NCBI GenBank assembly: GCA_021300575.1
Contig: JAJTDM010000007.1
Coordinates: 20,865-84,864, forward strand
DNA from: Rubrivivax sp.
GTDB taxonomy: Bacteria; Pseudomonadota; Gammaproteobacteria; Burkholderiales; Burkholderiaceae_C
Direction of reading: 5' to 3'
DNA: 64,000 nucleotides
Positions within the stretch are counted from its first letter, which is position 1, and each line of letters opens with the position of its first letter. Both the position numbers and the translations under genes were made by a program. The notes beneath the pieces were generated by a model. It had not been told where the DNA came from. It made no database searches and worked only from the letters and a program-made list of their open reading frames with translations. Below are positions 1-9,664 of this stretch, piece by piece.

Positions 1-1494
1 GGACGCTGCGGTGACACGGTACAGACCTTCCTCGGCTTGCCGTTCGCGGCACCCCCGGTGGGACCGCTGAGGTTCAAGTCGCCCGCACCTGTGCAGCCCT
101 GGACAAGCCCACGTCGCGCGGACAACTTCGCGCCAGCTTGCCCGCATCTTCACTATTTCGACCCCACCGAGCGCGGTGCCGACGTGATGGACGAGGACTG
201 TCTGGCATTGAACGTGTGGACACCCGCGGCCGACCGAAGCCGCCGACCGGTGATGGTGTGGATCCACGGCGGCGGCAACGTCGGCGGCAGCGCGCGCAAC
301 AGCCAGTACGACGGCGCAAGACTGGCGCGACGCGGCGACGTCGTGGTTGTGACGATCCAGTACCGCCTGGGTGTGCTGGGGTTCCTCGAATTCTCCGACA
401 TCGGCGGCGAGGACTTCGCCGGCGGCGGCAACGCGGCCCTGCTGGACGTCATTCAGGCCCTCGAGTGGGTGCGCGACAACGTCCTGGCCTTTGGTGGAGA
501 TCCTGGCAACGTCACGGTCTTTGGCGAGTCGGCCGGCGCAGACCATGTGCAGCGCCTGATGGTCGCACCGCGGGCACAGGGCCTGTTCCACCGGGCGATC
601 ATCCAGAGCGGCATCCTGACGGACCTCCACCCGCGGGAGCGGTCTGCACACAACGCAGCGCTGCTGCTCCAGACCAGCGGCATGAGTCTGCGAGAGTTAC
701 AAGATCTCCCGTGGCCGGCACTCCTGGCGCTGGCCGAGCGAACCGGTTTCGTCTTTCCCTGGTGCAAGCCCAACCTCGACGGAGTCGTCCTGCACGAGCA
801 ACCGCGGCACGGCCTCGCGCATGGGCGCTGCGCACCCGTGCCTGTCCTGATCGGAACGACACTTGAGGAGACCCGGTACTTCTCGGCCGTGTGCGCCGAT
901 CCCGATGACCCCGGGATGACACCCGAGGCCTTCAGTGACGGCATCCTGGGCGATCCGGCCAGTCTCGTGCCCTTCTTCGGGGATGAATCTCAGCGGGTCA
1001 TCGACCTGTACCTGAAGGCCTACCCGTCCCGCCACGAGGCGGCGGTCGCATTGTCGACCGACGGGCTGATCCGCGTCATGTCCACGCGGTTCGCGGCAGC
1101 CTGCAGCGAAAGTCAGCCTACCTGGATGTACCTGTTCGGTTTCCGCTCACCGGTCAAGGGGCGCACCGGGCAGGACTATGGCGCCTACCACTCCATCGAG
1201 ATTCCGTTCGTGTTCGGCAACGATGGTCCTGAAGCCCAGACCGTGACGGCGCCGCGGGCCCAGTGGGGCTCGCTGTCGGATCAGATGATGGACGCCTGGA
1301 CGGCCTTTGCCCGAAGCGGGGACCCCAACACACCATCCTTGCCTTATTGGCCGCGCTACGACACCGCGCGTCGAGCGACCATGGCGCTCGACTTGCCATG
1401 TGCCGTGGTTGACGACCCGCGCGGCGACGAACGCGCGGCGTGGGATGGGGTTCCGCTGGAGACCAGGCGCTATTGGCCGTCGTGCCTTCGGTGA
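1..1494 (+). CDS. Type-B carboxylesterase family protein (5' truncated by window edge)
   Basis: Frame open from base 1 (GRCGDTVQTFLGLPFAAPPVGPLRF); contains GESAGA nucleophile motif and NVWTP, WIHGGG motifs of the carboxylesterase family. Confidence 0.85.
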   Translation, partial: GRCGDTVQTFLGLPFAAPPVGPLRFKSPAPVQPWTSPRRADNFAPACPHLHYFDPTERGADVMDEDCLALNVWTPAADRSRRPVMVWIHGGGNVGGSARNSQYDGARLARRGDVVVVTIQYRLGVLGFLEFSDIGGEDFAGGGNAALLDVIQALEWVRDNVLAFGGDPGNVTVFGESAGADHVQRLMVAPRAQGLFHRAIIQSGILTDLHPRERSAHNAALLLQTSGMSLRELQDLPWPALLALAERTGFVFPWCKPNLDGVVLHEQPRHGLAHGRCAPVPVLIGTTLEETRYFSAVCADPDDPGMTPEAFSDGILGDPASLVPFFGDESQRVIDLYLKAYPSRHEAAVALSTDGLIRVMSTRFAAACSESQPTWMYLFGFRSPVKGRTGQDYGAYHSIEIPFVFGNDGPEAQTVTAPRAQWGSLSDQMMDAWTAFARSGDPNTPSLPYWPRYDTARRATMALDLPCAVVDDPRGDERAAWDGVPLETRRYWPSCLR

Positions 1495-1592
1495 GTCGAC
1501 GCCTGCCTCCGCACCGCGACTGGCCCGCCGGGGCTATGGCGACCGGCGTTCGCCGCCCCTAGCATGAACCCGCCGCGTCCGAGGCACTCACC

Positions 1593-2960
1593 ATGTCGAC
1601 TCCCAAGAACTTCAGCTTCAACGACCTTGAGCAGTGGCTCGACCAGCACCGTGTCACCGAGGTCGAGTGCCTGGTTCCCGATCTCACCGGCGTGGCCCGC
1701 GGGAAGATCTTGCCGCGCCAGAAGTTCACCGAAGACCGCGGCATGCGCCTGCCGCAGGCGATCGTGGCCATGGGCGTCACGGGCGAGTTTCCGGAAGCAG
1801 GCCCGTACTACGACGTCATCCACCCCACCGACCGCGACATGCACCTGCGGCCCGATCCGTCCACCGTGCGCATCGTGCCCTGGGCCACCGACCCCACGGC
1901 GCAGGTGATCCACGACTGCTACGACCGCGACGGGCAGCTTGTGCCCTTCGCGCCGCGCTCCGTGCTTCGTCGCGTGTGTGAACTGTTCGCAGCCGAAGGC
2001 TGGGAGCCCGTGGTGGCGCCCGAGCTGGAGTTCTACCTCGTGGCCCGCAACACCGACCCCGACATGCCGCTGAAGCCACCTGTAGGCCGCAGCGGCCGTA
2101 GAGAAACCAGCCGCCAGGCCTACAGCATCGACGCCGTCAACGAGTTCGACCCGCTGTTCGAGGACGTGTACAAGTACTGCGAAAAGATGGAACTCAACGT
2201 CGACACGCTGATCCACGAGATGGGTGCCGGCCAGATGGAGATCAACTTCTTCCATGCCCACCCGTTGGGTCTGGCTGACGAGGTTTTCTTCTTCAAGCGC
2301 ACGGTGCGTGAGTGCGCTTTACGCCACGACATGTATGCGACCTTCATGGCCAAGCCCATCGCGGGAGAGCCTGGCAGCGCCATGCACGTGCACCAGAGCC
2401 TCGTCAGCAGACGCACCGGCAAGAATCTCTTCAGCCACGAAGACGGCAGCGCGAGCGATGAGTTCCGCTGGTACATGGGGGGGTTGCAGACGTACATCCC
2501 TGCTGCGATGGCCTTGTTCGCGCCGTACGTCAACAGCTACCGCCGCCTGTCACGTCACACTGCCGCGCCGATCAACATCCAATGGGGTACCGACAACCGA
2601 ACCGTGGGCATTCGCTCCCCCGTGGCCTTTGCACAAGCGCGCCGTATCGAGAACCGGGTGATCGGCGCCGACGCCAACCCCTACATTGCCCTGGCCGCGA
2701 CGCTGGCCTGCGGCTACCTGGGCATCAAGCACCGCATCGAACCCCGGCCGGAGTGCGTGGGTGACGCCTACCTGGGTGACCATGATCTGCCTGGCAGCCT
2801 GGGCGAAGCCCTGGCCTTGTTGCGTGAGGAGAAGGCCTTGGCTTCCGTGCTCGGCGAAGACTTCGTCACGGTCTACACCGAGGTCAAGGAGATCGAGCAT
2901 GCGGAGTTCATGAAGGTCATCTCGCCCTGGGAGCGTGAGCACCTGCTGCTGCATGTTTGA
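1593..2960 (+). CDS. puuA: Glutamine synthetase family protein, gamma-glutamylputrescine synthetase-like
   Basis: ORF 455 aa; PuuA-like VECLVPDLTGVARGKILPRQKF and MHVHQSL; followed by a PuuB-like oxidoreductase. Confidence 0.8.
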   Translation: MSTPKNFSFNDLEQWLDQHRVTEVECLVPDLTGVARGKILPRQKFTEDRGMRLPQAIVAMGVTGEFPEAGPYYDVIHPTDRDMHLRPDPSTVRIVPWATDPTAQVIHDCYDRDGQLVPFAPRSVLRRVCELFAAEGWEPVVAPELEFYLVARNTDPDMPLKPPVGRSGRRETSRQAYSIDAVNEFDPLFEDVYKYCEKMELNVDTLIHEMGAGQMEINFFHAHPLGLADEVFFFKRTVRECALRHDMYATFMAKPIAGEPGSAMHVHQSLVSRRTGKNLFSHEDGSASDEFRWYMGGLQTYIPAAMALFAPYVNSYRRLSRHTAAPINIQWGTDNRTVGIRSPVAFAQARRIENRVIGADANPYIALAATLACGYLGIKHRIEPRPECVGDAYLGDHDLPGSLGEALALLREEKALASVLGEDFVTVYTEVKEIEHAEFMKVISPWEREHLLLHV

Positions 2961-2967
2961 GGCCAGC

Positions 2968-4263
2968 ATGACGCCGGCTGCTGTCGAACCCATTGCGCAT
3001 GCGCCGTCCTACTACGCTGCCACGGCAGGGGCAATTCCTGAACGACCGCCGTTGCAAGGCCATGCCGACGCTGATGTCTGCATCGTCGGCGCCGGCTACA
3101 CCGGCCTGTCGACGGCTCTTCATCTGGCCGAAGCTGGGCTGCGCGTTGTCGTGCTCGAGGCTGCACGGGTGGGCTGGGGGGCCTCGGGCCGCAACGGCGG
3201 CCAGATCGTGCACAGCTATTCACGCGACCTCGACGTCATCGAGCAGCGGCACGGCGCGGCGCAGGTCCAAGCGCTGGGTGCGATGGCCTTTGAGGGTGGG
3301 GCCATCATCCGCGAACGCGTGGCCCGCTACGGCATCGACTGTGACCTGAAGGACGGCTTGCTCTTTGCGGCGCTGACGGGCAAGCAGTTGAAGCAACTCG
3401 AGGCTCACAAGACCCTGTGGGAGCGGTACGGCCATCAGCAGCTTGAGCTGCTGGACGCAGCGGCCACACGTGCGGCGGTCGCAAGTGGTCGTTATCAGGG
3501 TGCACTGCTCGACCGTTCAGGCGGCCACTTTCACCCGCTGAAGCTGGCATTGGGCGAGGCGGCGGCCCTCGAATCCCTTGGCGGTGTCATCCATGAGCGC
3601 TCCAAGGTCACGGCCATTGAACGTGGCGCCAAGCCCACGGTACGCACGGCCACAGGTGATGTGTCGGCCAGCTACGTGGTCGTCGCTGGAAATGCCTACT
3701 TGGGCGATCTTGAGCCGCGTCTGGCCGCAACGTCCATGCCCTGCGGCACTCAAATCATCGCCACTGAGCCGTTGGGCGAGCGGTGGAAAGAGGTCATCCC
3801 TGCCGACTTCTGTGTCGAGGACTGCAACTTCCTGCTGGACTACTTCCGACTCTCTGCAGACCGGCGTTTGCTGTTCGGCGGCGGTGTGGTCTACGGTGCG
3901 CGCGACCTCTCCGACATCACAGCCAGCCTTCTCCCAAGCTTGTTACGGGTGTTTCCCCAACTGGCAGGCGTGCGCATCGACTACGCCTGGACCGGGAACT
4001 TCCTGCTGACGCTGTCCAGGCTGCCCCAAGTCGGTCGCCTCGACCACAACATCTTCTATTCGCAGGGTTGCTCGGGGCATGGTGTCACGTTCACACACCT
4101 GATCGGTCGCCTGTTGGGCGAGTTGATCCAGGGCCAAGCCGAGCGGTTCAGTGCGTTCGAGCAGCTCCCCCACCTGCCATTCCCGGGTGGGCGGCTCCTG
4201 CGGGTGCCGATGGCAGCGATGGGGGCCTGGTACTACGGGTTGCGTGATCGGCTGGGGTTCTGA
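2968..4263 (+). CDS. puuB: FAD-dependent oxidoreductase, gamma-glutamylputrescine oxidase-like
   Basis: N-terminal dinucleotide-binding motif (VCIVGAGYTGLSTALHLAEAG); GRNGGQ motif; adjacent to puuA. Confidence 0.8.
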   Translation: MTPAAVEPIAHAPSYYAATAGAIPERPPLQGHADADVCIVGAGYTGLSTALHLAEAGLRVVVLEAARVGWGASGRNGGQIVHSYSRDLDVIEQRHGAAQVQALGAMAFEGGAIIRERVARYGIDCDLKDGLLFAALTGKQLKQLEAHKTLWERYGHQQLELLDAAATRAAVASGRYQGALLDRSGGHFHPLKLALGEAAALESLGGVIHERSKVTAIERGAKPTVRTATGDVSASYVVVAGNAYLGDLEPRLAATSMPCGTQIIATEPLGERWKEVIPADFCVEDCNFLLDYFRLSADRRLLFGGGVVYGARDLSDITASLLPSLLRVFPQLAGVRIDYAWTGNFLLTLSRLPQVGRLDHNIFYSQGCSGHGVTFTHLIGRLLGELIQGQAERFSAFEQLPHLPFPGGRLLRVPMAAMGAWYYGLRDRLGF

Positions 4264-4408
4264 GATCTCAACCTTCGACTTATGGAGTTGGGTGTCTGCC
4301 GCGCAAGCCGGCGCGCAAGAGGTCATGGCCGGTACCAGCAGTCAGCTGTATCCTGGACGGTACCGATCGGCGGCACACCCTTGAACGAGTCTTGTGAACT
4401 GACATGCC

Positions 4409-4792
4409 ATGAACGACGAACTGCCCTTGCTGAAGCTGCAAGCTTTGATGCCAGGCCTGCCCGATTCAGACAGCCCGGCGCCAGAGCGTCTGATCGCTGG
4501 CAACCCGCGCCGAGATACCTGGAATCAGGTCGACGTGGAATTGACCAAGTGCCGCCTCTACTGTGGCCTCTGGCGCAGTGAGCCTGGTCATTGGCGGATC
4601 GAGATGGCCGCCTGCGAGCATGAACTGTTCACCGTGCTGCAGGGGCGCTGCCGTGTGCACCGTGACGATGGCTCGTTCCAAGAAGCAGGTGCTGGAGAGG
4701 CACTCTTCATTCCGGCGGGATTTCGCGGCTCTTTCGAAGTGCTTGAGGCGGTGACCAAGACATACGCCATCACCGTGTCACAGCCCGGTTGA
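4409..4792 (+). CDS. Cupin domain-containing protein
   Basis: 127 aa; single cupin core (HELFTVLQGRCRVHRDDGSFQEAGAGEALFIPAGFRGSFEV). Confidence 0.75.
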   Translation: MNDELPLLKLQALMPGLPDSDSPAPERLIAGNPRRDTWNQVDVELTKCRLYCGLWRSEPGHWRIEMAACEHELFTVLQGRCRVHRDDGSFQEAGAGEALFIPAGFRGSFEVLEAVTKTYAITVSQPG

Positions 4793-4914
4793 ACGCCTAC
4801 CTTTGGGGCAAGGGCGGAAGCCCGGGCCAACTTTTGAGCTGAGAGCACAACGCGTCGATGCTTCAGTCCGGCCTGACCATGGTGGCCTGCACATGTCCAG
4901 GCGCTGCCAAGGAC

Positions 4915-4932
4915 TTGTCAAAAGACTTTCAC
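4915..4932 (+). promoter_or_regulatory. Putative Pho box upstream of phoX copy 1
   Basis: TTGTCAA AAGA CTTTCAC (7-4-7, 11-bp phase), 46 bp before ATG 4979. Confidence 0.6.
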
Positions 4933-4978
4933 ACTTGGGCGGTCTACTGGCAGCAGTCGTCAACTCCCGAGTGCACAT

Positions 4979-7204
4979 ATGTCCTCCCATACCCCCGAAC
5001 TCGATGCCATCTGCAACGAATCCGACAACCCGCACTTCCAGGATGTCCTGAAGCAAGCGCTGGCCCAGCCCAGCCGTCGGGCGCTGCTGCGCGGGAGCCT
5101 GGGCTTGGCTGGTCTGGCCGTGCTGCCGGGCTGTGCCACCGTGATGGGCGGCGCAGGCTCCAGTCCGGCCAAGGCCTTGGGATTTCCCAGCGTCGCCAAG
5201 ACGCTGGTGGACGACGTGACCTTGCCCCCGGGCTACCGCTACGCCGTGCTGCACGCCACGGGCGATGCGCTGAGGCCTTCGGTCTCGCCTTACTCCAACG
5301 CCGGCCTGGAGGCGGACGACTGGTCCATGCGCGTGGGTGACCACCACGACGGCATGGACCTGTACTTCATCGACGACAAGGGCCGCTACACCGAGCGCGA
5401 CACCGGGCGTGCCGTGCTCGCCGTCAACCATGAGAGCTCGGCCGACGCCTTCTTCATGCACCCCAACGGCCAGACCTCCAACGGTGTGTCCGGCAAGAAG
5501 TTCACCCAATTCGGCAACTGGGACCTGGGCACCCGCCCTGCCGCCGAGGTGCTCAAGGAGATCAACCACCACGGCGTGTCGATGGTGGAGATCGTCAAGA
5601 CGCCGCAGGGCTGGCGCATCAAGCCCGACTCGCCCCTGAACCGGCGTGTCACGGCGCAGACGCCCGTGCGCGTGGCCGGGCCGCGTGCGCACATCGACGC
5701 CATCCGCGCCCAGATGGTCACCCGCTGGGACACCGCCGGCGGCATGGCACGCGGCACCCTGAACAACTGCGGCCACGGCAAGACGCCCTGGGGCACCTAC
5801 CTGGGCTGTGAAGAGAACTGGGCCTTCTACTTTGGCATGTCCGCTGGCGGGGCAGCGCTGTCTCCGCGAGACTTGGCGTCGCGCCGACGCTATGGCGTCG
5901 TCAGCGCGCCGCCTGCTGCGAACGCCCAGCGCGCCGTCAGCCAGGGCTGGCACACGGTTTCCGCCACCGACGACCGCTTCTCGCGCTGGAATGTCGCCGC
6001 GCCTGGCCGCAACGCTGAAGCCGACTTCCGCAACGAGGCCAACACCTTCGGCTACAACGTGGAGATCGACCCGCTGGACGTCAACGCCACGCCTGCCAAG
6101 CGCGTGATCATGGGCCGGTTCGCGCATGAGGCCGCCGTGTGCAGCCTGCCTGCGGTGGGCAAGCCCCTGGCCTTCTACATGGGCTGCGACGCGCGCAACG
6201 AGTACATCTACAAGTTCGTCAGCACCGCCGCCTGGGACCCGAAGGACATCGGCGGCGGCATCGCGGCGGGTGACAAGTACCTGAACGAGGGCAAGCTGTA
6301 CGCAGCGCGCTTCGATGCCAGCGGCCAGGGTGAGTGGGTGGAACTGACCTTCGCCGACCCGCGCATTGCCAACTTCGCTGGCTTCAAGTTCGAGAACCAG
6401 GCCGACATCTACATCCACACCCGGCTGGCGGCCGACGCCGTGGGCGCCACCAAGATGGACCGTCCCGAGTGGGGCGCCGTCAACTACCGCAACGGCGAGG
6501 TGTATTTCGCGCTGACGAACAACACCGCGGCCAACCGCACCCCAGGGCGGGTGGATGCCGCCAACCCGCGCGCCTACATGGACGTGGATGGCAAGAAGGG
6601 CATGGGCAACCCCAATGGCCACATCATCCGCTTCCGCGAGGACGGCTTCGCAGCCACCTCGACGAAGTTCACCTGGGACATCTTCCTGTTCGGTGCAGAG
6701 GACGATGCCGGTGAGGCCAATCTGTCCAAGCTGACGGCCGGCAACGCGTTTTCCTCCCCCGACGGCCTGTGGTTCAGCAAGGCCACCGGCATCTGCTGGA
6801 TCCAGACCGACGACGGCGCCATGACGGACGAGTCGGGCTGCATGCTGCTGGCCGCGATTCCGGGCCAGGTGGGCGACGGCAGCAAGGTGACGGTGAACAA
6901 TCGGATGGTGGTTAACGGCGTGGAGCAGACGGGCAAGCAGGAGACCTTCGTCGGCGCCACGCTGGGCGACGCCAAGTTGCGCCGCTTCCTGGTGGCACCT
7001 GCGGGCGCCGAGGTCACCGGGATCGCCGAGACGCCTGACGGCCGCACGCTGTTCATCAACATCCAGCACCCGGGCGAGAACACCAAGCCAGGTGGCGCGC
7101 CCGAGAGCCTCTGGCCCGGCAACAAGGGCTACGGCCGCCCGGGCCGCCCGCGCTCGGCCACCATCGTCATCACGCGTGACGACGGCGGGGTGATCGGGGT
7201 CTGA
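4979..7204 (+). CDS. phoX: PhoX family (DUF839) alkaline phosphatase, Tat lipoprotein, copy 1
   Basis: 741 aa; twin-Arg + lipobox SRRALLRGSLGLAGLAVLPGC; PhoX motifs (GTLNNCGHGKTPWGTYLGCEEN, SPDGLWF). Confidence 0.9.
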   Translation: MSSHTPELDAICNESDNPHFQDVLKQALAQPSRRALLRGSLGLAGLAVLPGCATVMGGAGSSPAKALGFPSVAKTLVDDVTLPPGYRYAVLHATGDALRPSVSPYSNAGLEADDWSMRVGDHHDGMDLYFIDDKGRYTERDTGRAVLAVNHESSADAFFMHPNGQTSNGVSGKKFTQFGNWDLGTRPAAEVLKEINHHGVSMVEIVKTPQGWRIKPDSPLNRRVTAQTPVRVAGPRAHIDAIRAQMVTRWDTAGGMARGTLNNCGHGKTPWGTYLGCEENWAFYFGMSAGGAALSPRDLASRRRYGVVSAPPAANAQRAVSQGWHTVSATDDRFSRWNVAAPGRNAEADFRNEANTFGYNVEIDPLDVNATPAKRVIMGRFAHEAAVCSLPAVGKPLAFYMGCDARNEYIYKFVSTAAWDPKDIGGGIAAGDKYLNEGKLYAARFDASGQGEWVELTFADPRIANFAGFKFENQADIYIHTRLAADAVGATKMDRPEWGAVNYRNGEVYFALTNNTAANRTPGRVDAANPRAYMDVDGKKGMGNPNGHIIRFREDGFAATSTKFTWDIFLFGAEDDAGEANLSKLTAGNAFSSPDGLWFSKATGICWIQTDDGAMTDESGCMLLAAIPGQVGDGSKVTVNNRMVVNGVEQTGKQETFVGATLGDAKLRRFLVAPAGAEVTGIAETPDGRTLFINIQHPGENTKPGGAPESLWPGNKGYGRPGRPRSATIVITRDDGGVIGV

Positions 7205-7323
7205 GCCCGGCTGCCGGGGGCTGCGCGCCTGAGCGCAAAGCTCTCGCGGCCCTTCGGGGGCGGGTCGGGAGCGGGCCCGGGGTCAGCCTTTCCCGCATCA
7301 TGGGCTCGCACCCCGCTGCGGCG

Positions 7324-8508
7324 TCAGCTTGTCAGGGCCTGCGGTACCAGGTCTTCTGCCAAGACCTGTTGCAGGATGCCAGGGACTTCGCAGAGTGCGC
7401 GGTTGTCGATTTGCGCGGCGCGCGCGCGCCAGCGGGGCAGGTCGGTCAGGATGGCTTCGACCCCGGTGCGCACCTGTGAGAAGGCGGACAGCACGACACC
7501 CACCTGCGTCTGCCGGATCCACTCGGTGTTCCAGCGCTCCTGCGGCATCGTCCACGCGTTGCGGGTGACGACCACCGGCAGGCCGCAGTGCAGGGCCTCG
7601 CTGATGGAGCCCGGTCCGGGCTTGCCGATGAAGTAGTCTGCCAGGCGCATCCACTGCACGACCCCGTCGGTGAATCCCAGCACGTGGCGGGGTGCGCTGG
7701 CGCGCTGCGCTGCCAGCGAGCGTCGAAGTGACTCGTTGTGGCCGCACAGCAGGATCAGCGGCAGATGGTCCAGTTCTTCGGCAATCCGCAGCATGGCGCG
7801 TGCACCATGACCGCCGAACATCACGATGCCCACTGGCGCCTGCGGGTCCAGGCCCAGCTGACGCCGCCGTGCCGCGCGGTCATCGACGGCGGGCCGGTGA
7901 AAGTCCGGCGCCAGTATCATGCCCTGCACCCGGTGAACCCGCTGCGCCGGGATGCCCTGCGAGAGGGCCTGTTCGACGGCATGGCCGGTGCCGCAGATCA
8001 GGTGTTCCGTGAAGCCGGGCTCCACCCAGAAGTGCGGCGGGAGGTCGGCCAGATCGGTCATCACCGTGACAAAGGGCGTTCGGGTCGGCAGGGCCTGGAG
8101 GCTTGCTCCCAGGGCCCGGTTGAAGTTGGGCACCAGCGACACCACCAGATCGGGGCGGGCCTGCTCCCAATGCCGCGCCAGACGGTCCACCATCTTCTCG
8201 TGGCCCAGGCGGATCATGGCCTGCAGCACCCGCAGTTCCGCCGCCAGGCCAACCGTGAAGCCGGTTGCCAGGCGCCTGTTGTAGTAGGCCTCGGGGGCGA
8301 ATCCCGTCAGACGCAGAAACCGCTGATCCGGATCCAGCACCTGGAAGAGATCGACGAGACGAACCGTCCAATGCGGGTGGGTGACCGCCAACTGCGCCTG
8401 CAGCGCCCGAGCGGCTGCGACGTGGCCCCCTCCGGCACGGAAGTAGACCAGGTCCAGGGTTGCCGGAAAGTCTCCAGTGATGGACAGGTTCAGAACAGGC
8501 GAGTGCAT
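7324..8508 (-). CDS. Glycosyltransferase, MGDG synthase/processive diacylglycerol glycosyltransferase-like
   Basis: Start inferred at MHSPVLNLSITGDFPATLDLVYFRAGGGHVAAARAL; GT28-like C-terminal GKPGPGSISEALHCGLPVVV; the longer ORF to 9498 reads through the intergenic region and the opposite gene. Confidence 0.75.
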   Translation of the reverse strand: MHSPVLNLSITGDFPATLDLVYFRAGGGHVAAARALQAQLAVTHPHWTVRLVDLFQVLDPDQRFLRLTGFAPEAYYNRRLATGFTVGLAAELRVLQAMIRLGHEKMVDRLARHWEQARPDLVVSLVPNFNRALGASLQALPTRTPFVTVMTDLADLPPHFWVEPGFTEHLICGTGHAVEQALSQGIPAQRVHRVQGMILAPDFHRPAVDDRAARRRQLGLDPQAPVGIVMFGGHGARAMLRIAEELDHLPLILLCGHNESLRRSLAAQRASAPRHVLGFTDGVVQWMRLADYFIGKPGPGSISEALHCGLPVVVTRNAWTMPQERWNTEWIRQTQVGVVLSAFSQVRTGVEAILTDLPRWRARAAQIDNRALCEVPGILQQVLAEDLVPQALTS

Positions 8509-8612
8509 GGCCGTTGACCGTTTCCCCGGACGGGTGTCGCGCAGCCTCGGGGTCCAGGCGGCGGCGCTGGCAGCAGCACCCCGCCGCCCGTGCTCGATGT
8601 TCGGAGCGGCCC

Positions 8613-8630
8613 GTGACGGACCCGTGACAG
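8613..8630 (-). promoter_or_regulatory. Putative Pho box upstream of the MGDG-synthase-like glycosyltransferase
   Basis: Minus strand reads CTGTCAC GGGT CCGTCAC. Confidence 0.6.
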
Positions 8631-8708
8631 CACACGGCGGGTTTGGGGCCTCTGCAGCTCGGGCACGGGGCATCGAGCAGCCCGTGATGCGTGACTCACG
8701 ACACCAGA

Positions 8709-8726
8709 CTGTCACGGAAGTTTCAA
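8709..8726 (+). promoter_or_regulatory. Putative Pho box upstream of the TatT/TRAP operon
   Basis: CTGTCAC GGAA GTTTCAA, 25 bp before GTG 8752. Confidence 0.5.
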
Positions 8727-8751
8727 GATCACACCCCAGAATCTCGACCCA

Positions 8752-9648
8752 GTGCGAAATCAATTCTTTCGCAGGGCTTCGATCCTGCTGGTGGTGACCT
8801 TGTGCATGCAGGGGTGCGCGTCGCCGCGGCAGATGCTCCTGAGCGGCGTGGCCGATGCGCTGGCTGCCCAGGGCCGGGCAGACGAGGACGACCTGCTGCT
8901 GGCGCGCGACGCGGCGCCCTTCTACCTGAAGCTGTCGGAGTCCCTGCTGCTCCAGACCCCCGGCCACATCAGTCTGGCTGAGTCGGTGGCCGGTGGCTTC
9001 ACGCAGTACGCCTATGCCTTTGTCGCCTTCGAGGCTGACCGGATCGAGAGCAGCGACTCTCGTGCCGCCCAGCGCATGCGTTAGCGTGCTGCTCGCCTGT
9101 ACGAGCGCGCGCATCGCCACGCCATGGTGGCGCTTGAACAGGCGCAACCGGGCTTGCGTGCTTCGCTGGCCAAGGGTCCGGCTGGTGTGCGCATCCCCTC
9201 GGCGCAGGTGGGCCTGGCCTACTGGGCTGCCGCATCCTGGGCTGCGGCCATCTCGCTGTCCAAGGACCGTCCCGACGTGGTGGCCGACCTTCCTCTGGCC
9301 GTGGCGCTTGCGCAGGCCGCCCATGCAGCCGACCCCGGCCATGGTCAGGGTGCCCTGGCCTCCCTGCTCGGCACGCTCGAGGCCTCGCGGCCAGGCGGTA
9401 CACGGACGCAGGCCATGGCTTACTTCGACCAGGCCCTGGCCGGTGCCGGCCGCACGCGTGCGGCGGTGTACGTGGCCATGGCCGAGGCGTTGGCCCAACC
9501 CTCGGGTGACCGCGCTGCCTTCGAACGCTGGTTGCAGTTGGCGCTAGAGCCCCCCACAGCAGGCGACGTCCGGACCGTCGACCTCAGCACCCGGGTGATG
9601 ACCGAACGCGCGCGCTGGCTGCTGGCCTCCATCGATGACCTTTTCTGA
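8752..9648 (+). pseudogene. TRAP transporter TatT component family lipoprotein, interrupted by in-frame TAG at 9082-9084
   Basis: 8752-9084 and 9124-9648 are the same reading frame; AQRMR*RAARLYERAHRHAMVALEQ reads as continuous TatT-like sequence across the stop; lipobox MQGCASPRQ. Confidence 0.7.
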
Positions 9649-9664
9649 AAGCCGAGCCCTGTAC

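Noticed and set aside
4778-7069. 763-aa minus-strand ORF antisense to phoX copy 1
   Set aside because: High-GC shadow ORF; Gly/Val/His/Arg-rich with no recognisable family, while the plus strand encodes a clear PhoX
8509-9498. N-terminal extension of the 724-aa glycosyltransferase ORF
   Set aside because: The extension runs through the intergenic region and antisense to TatT; the real start is most likely 8508
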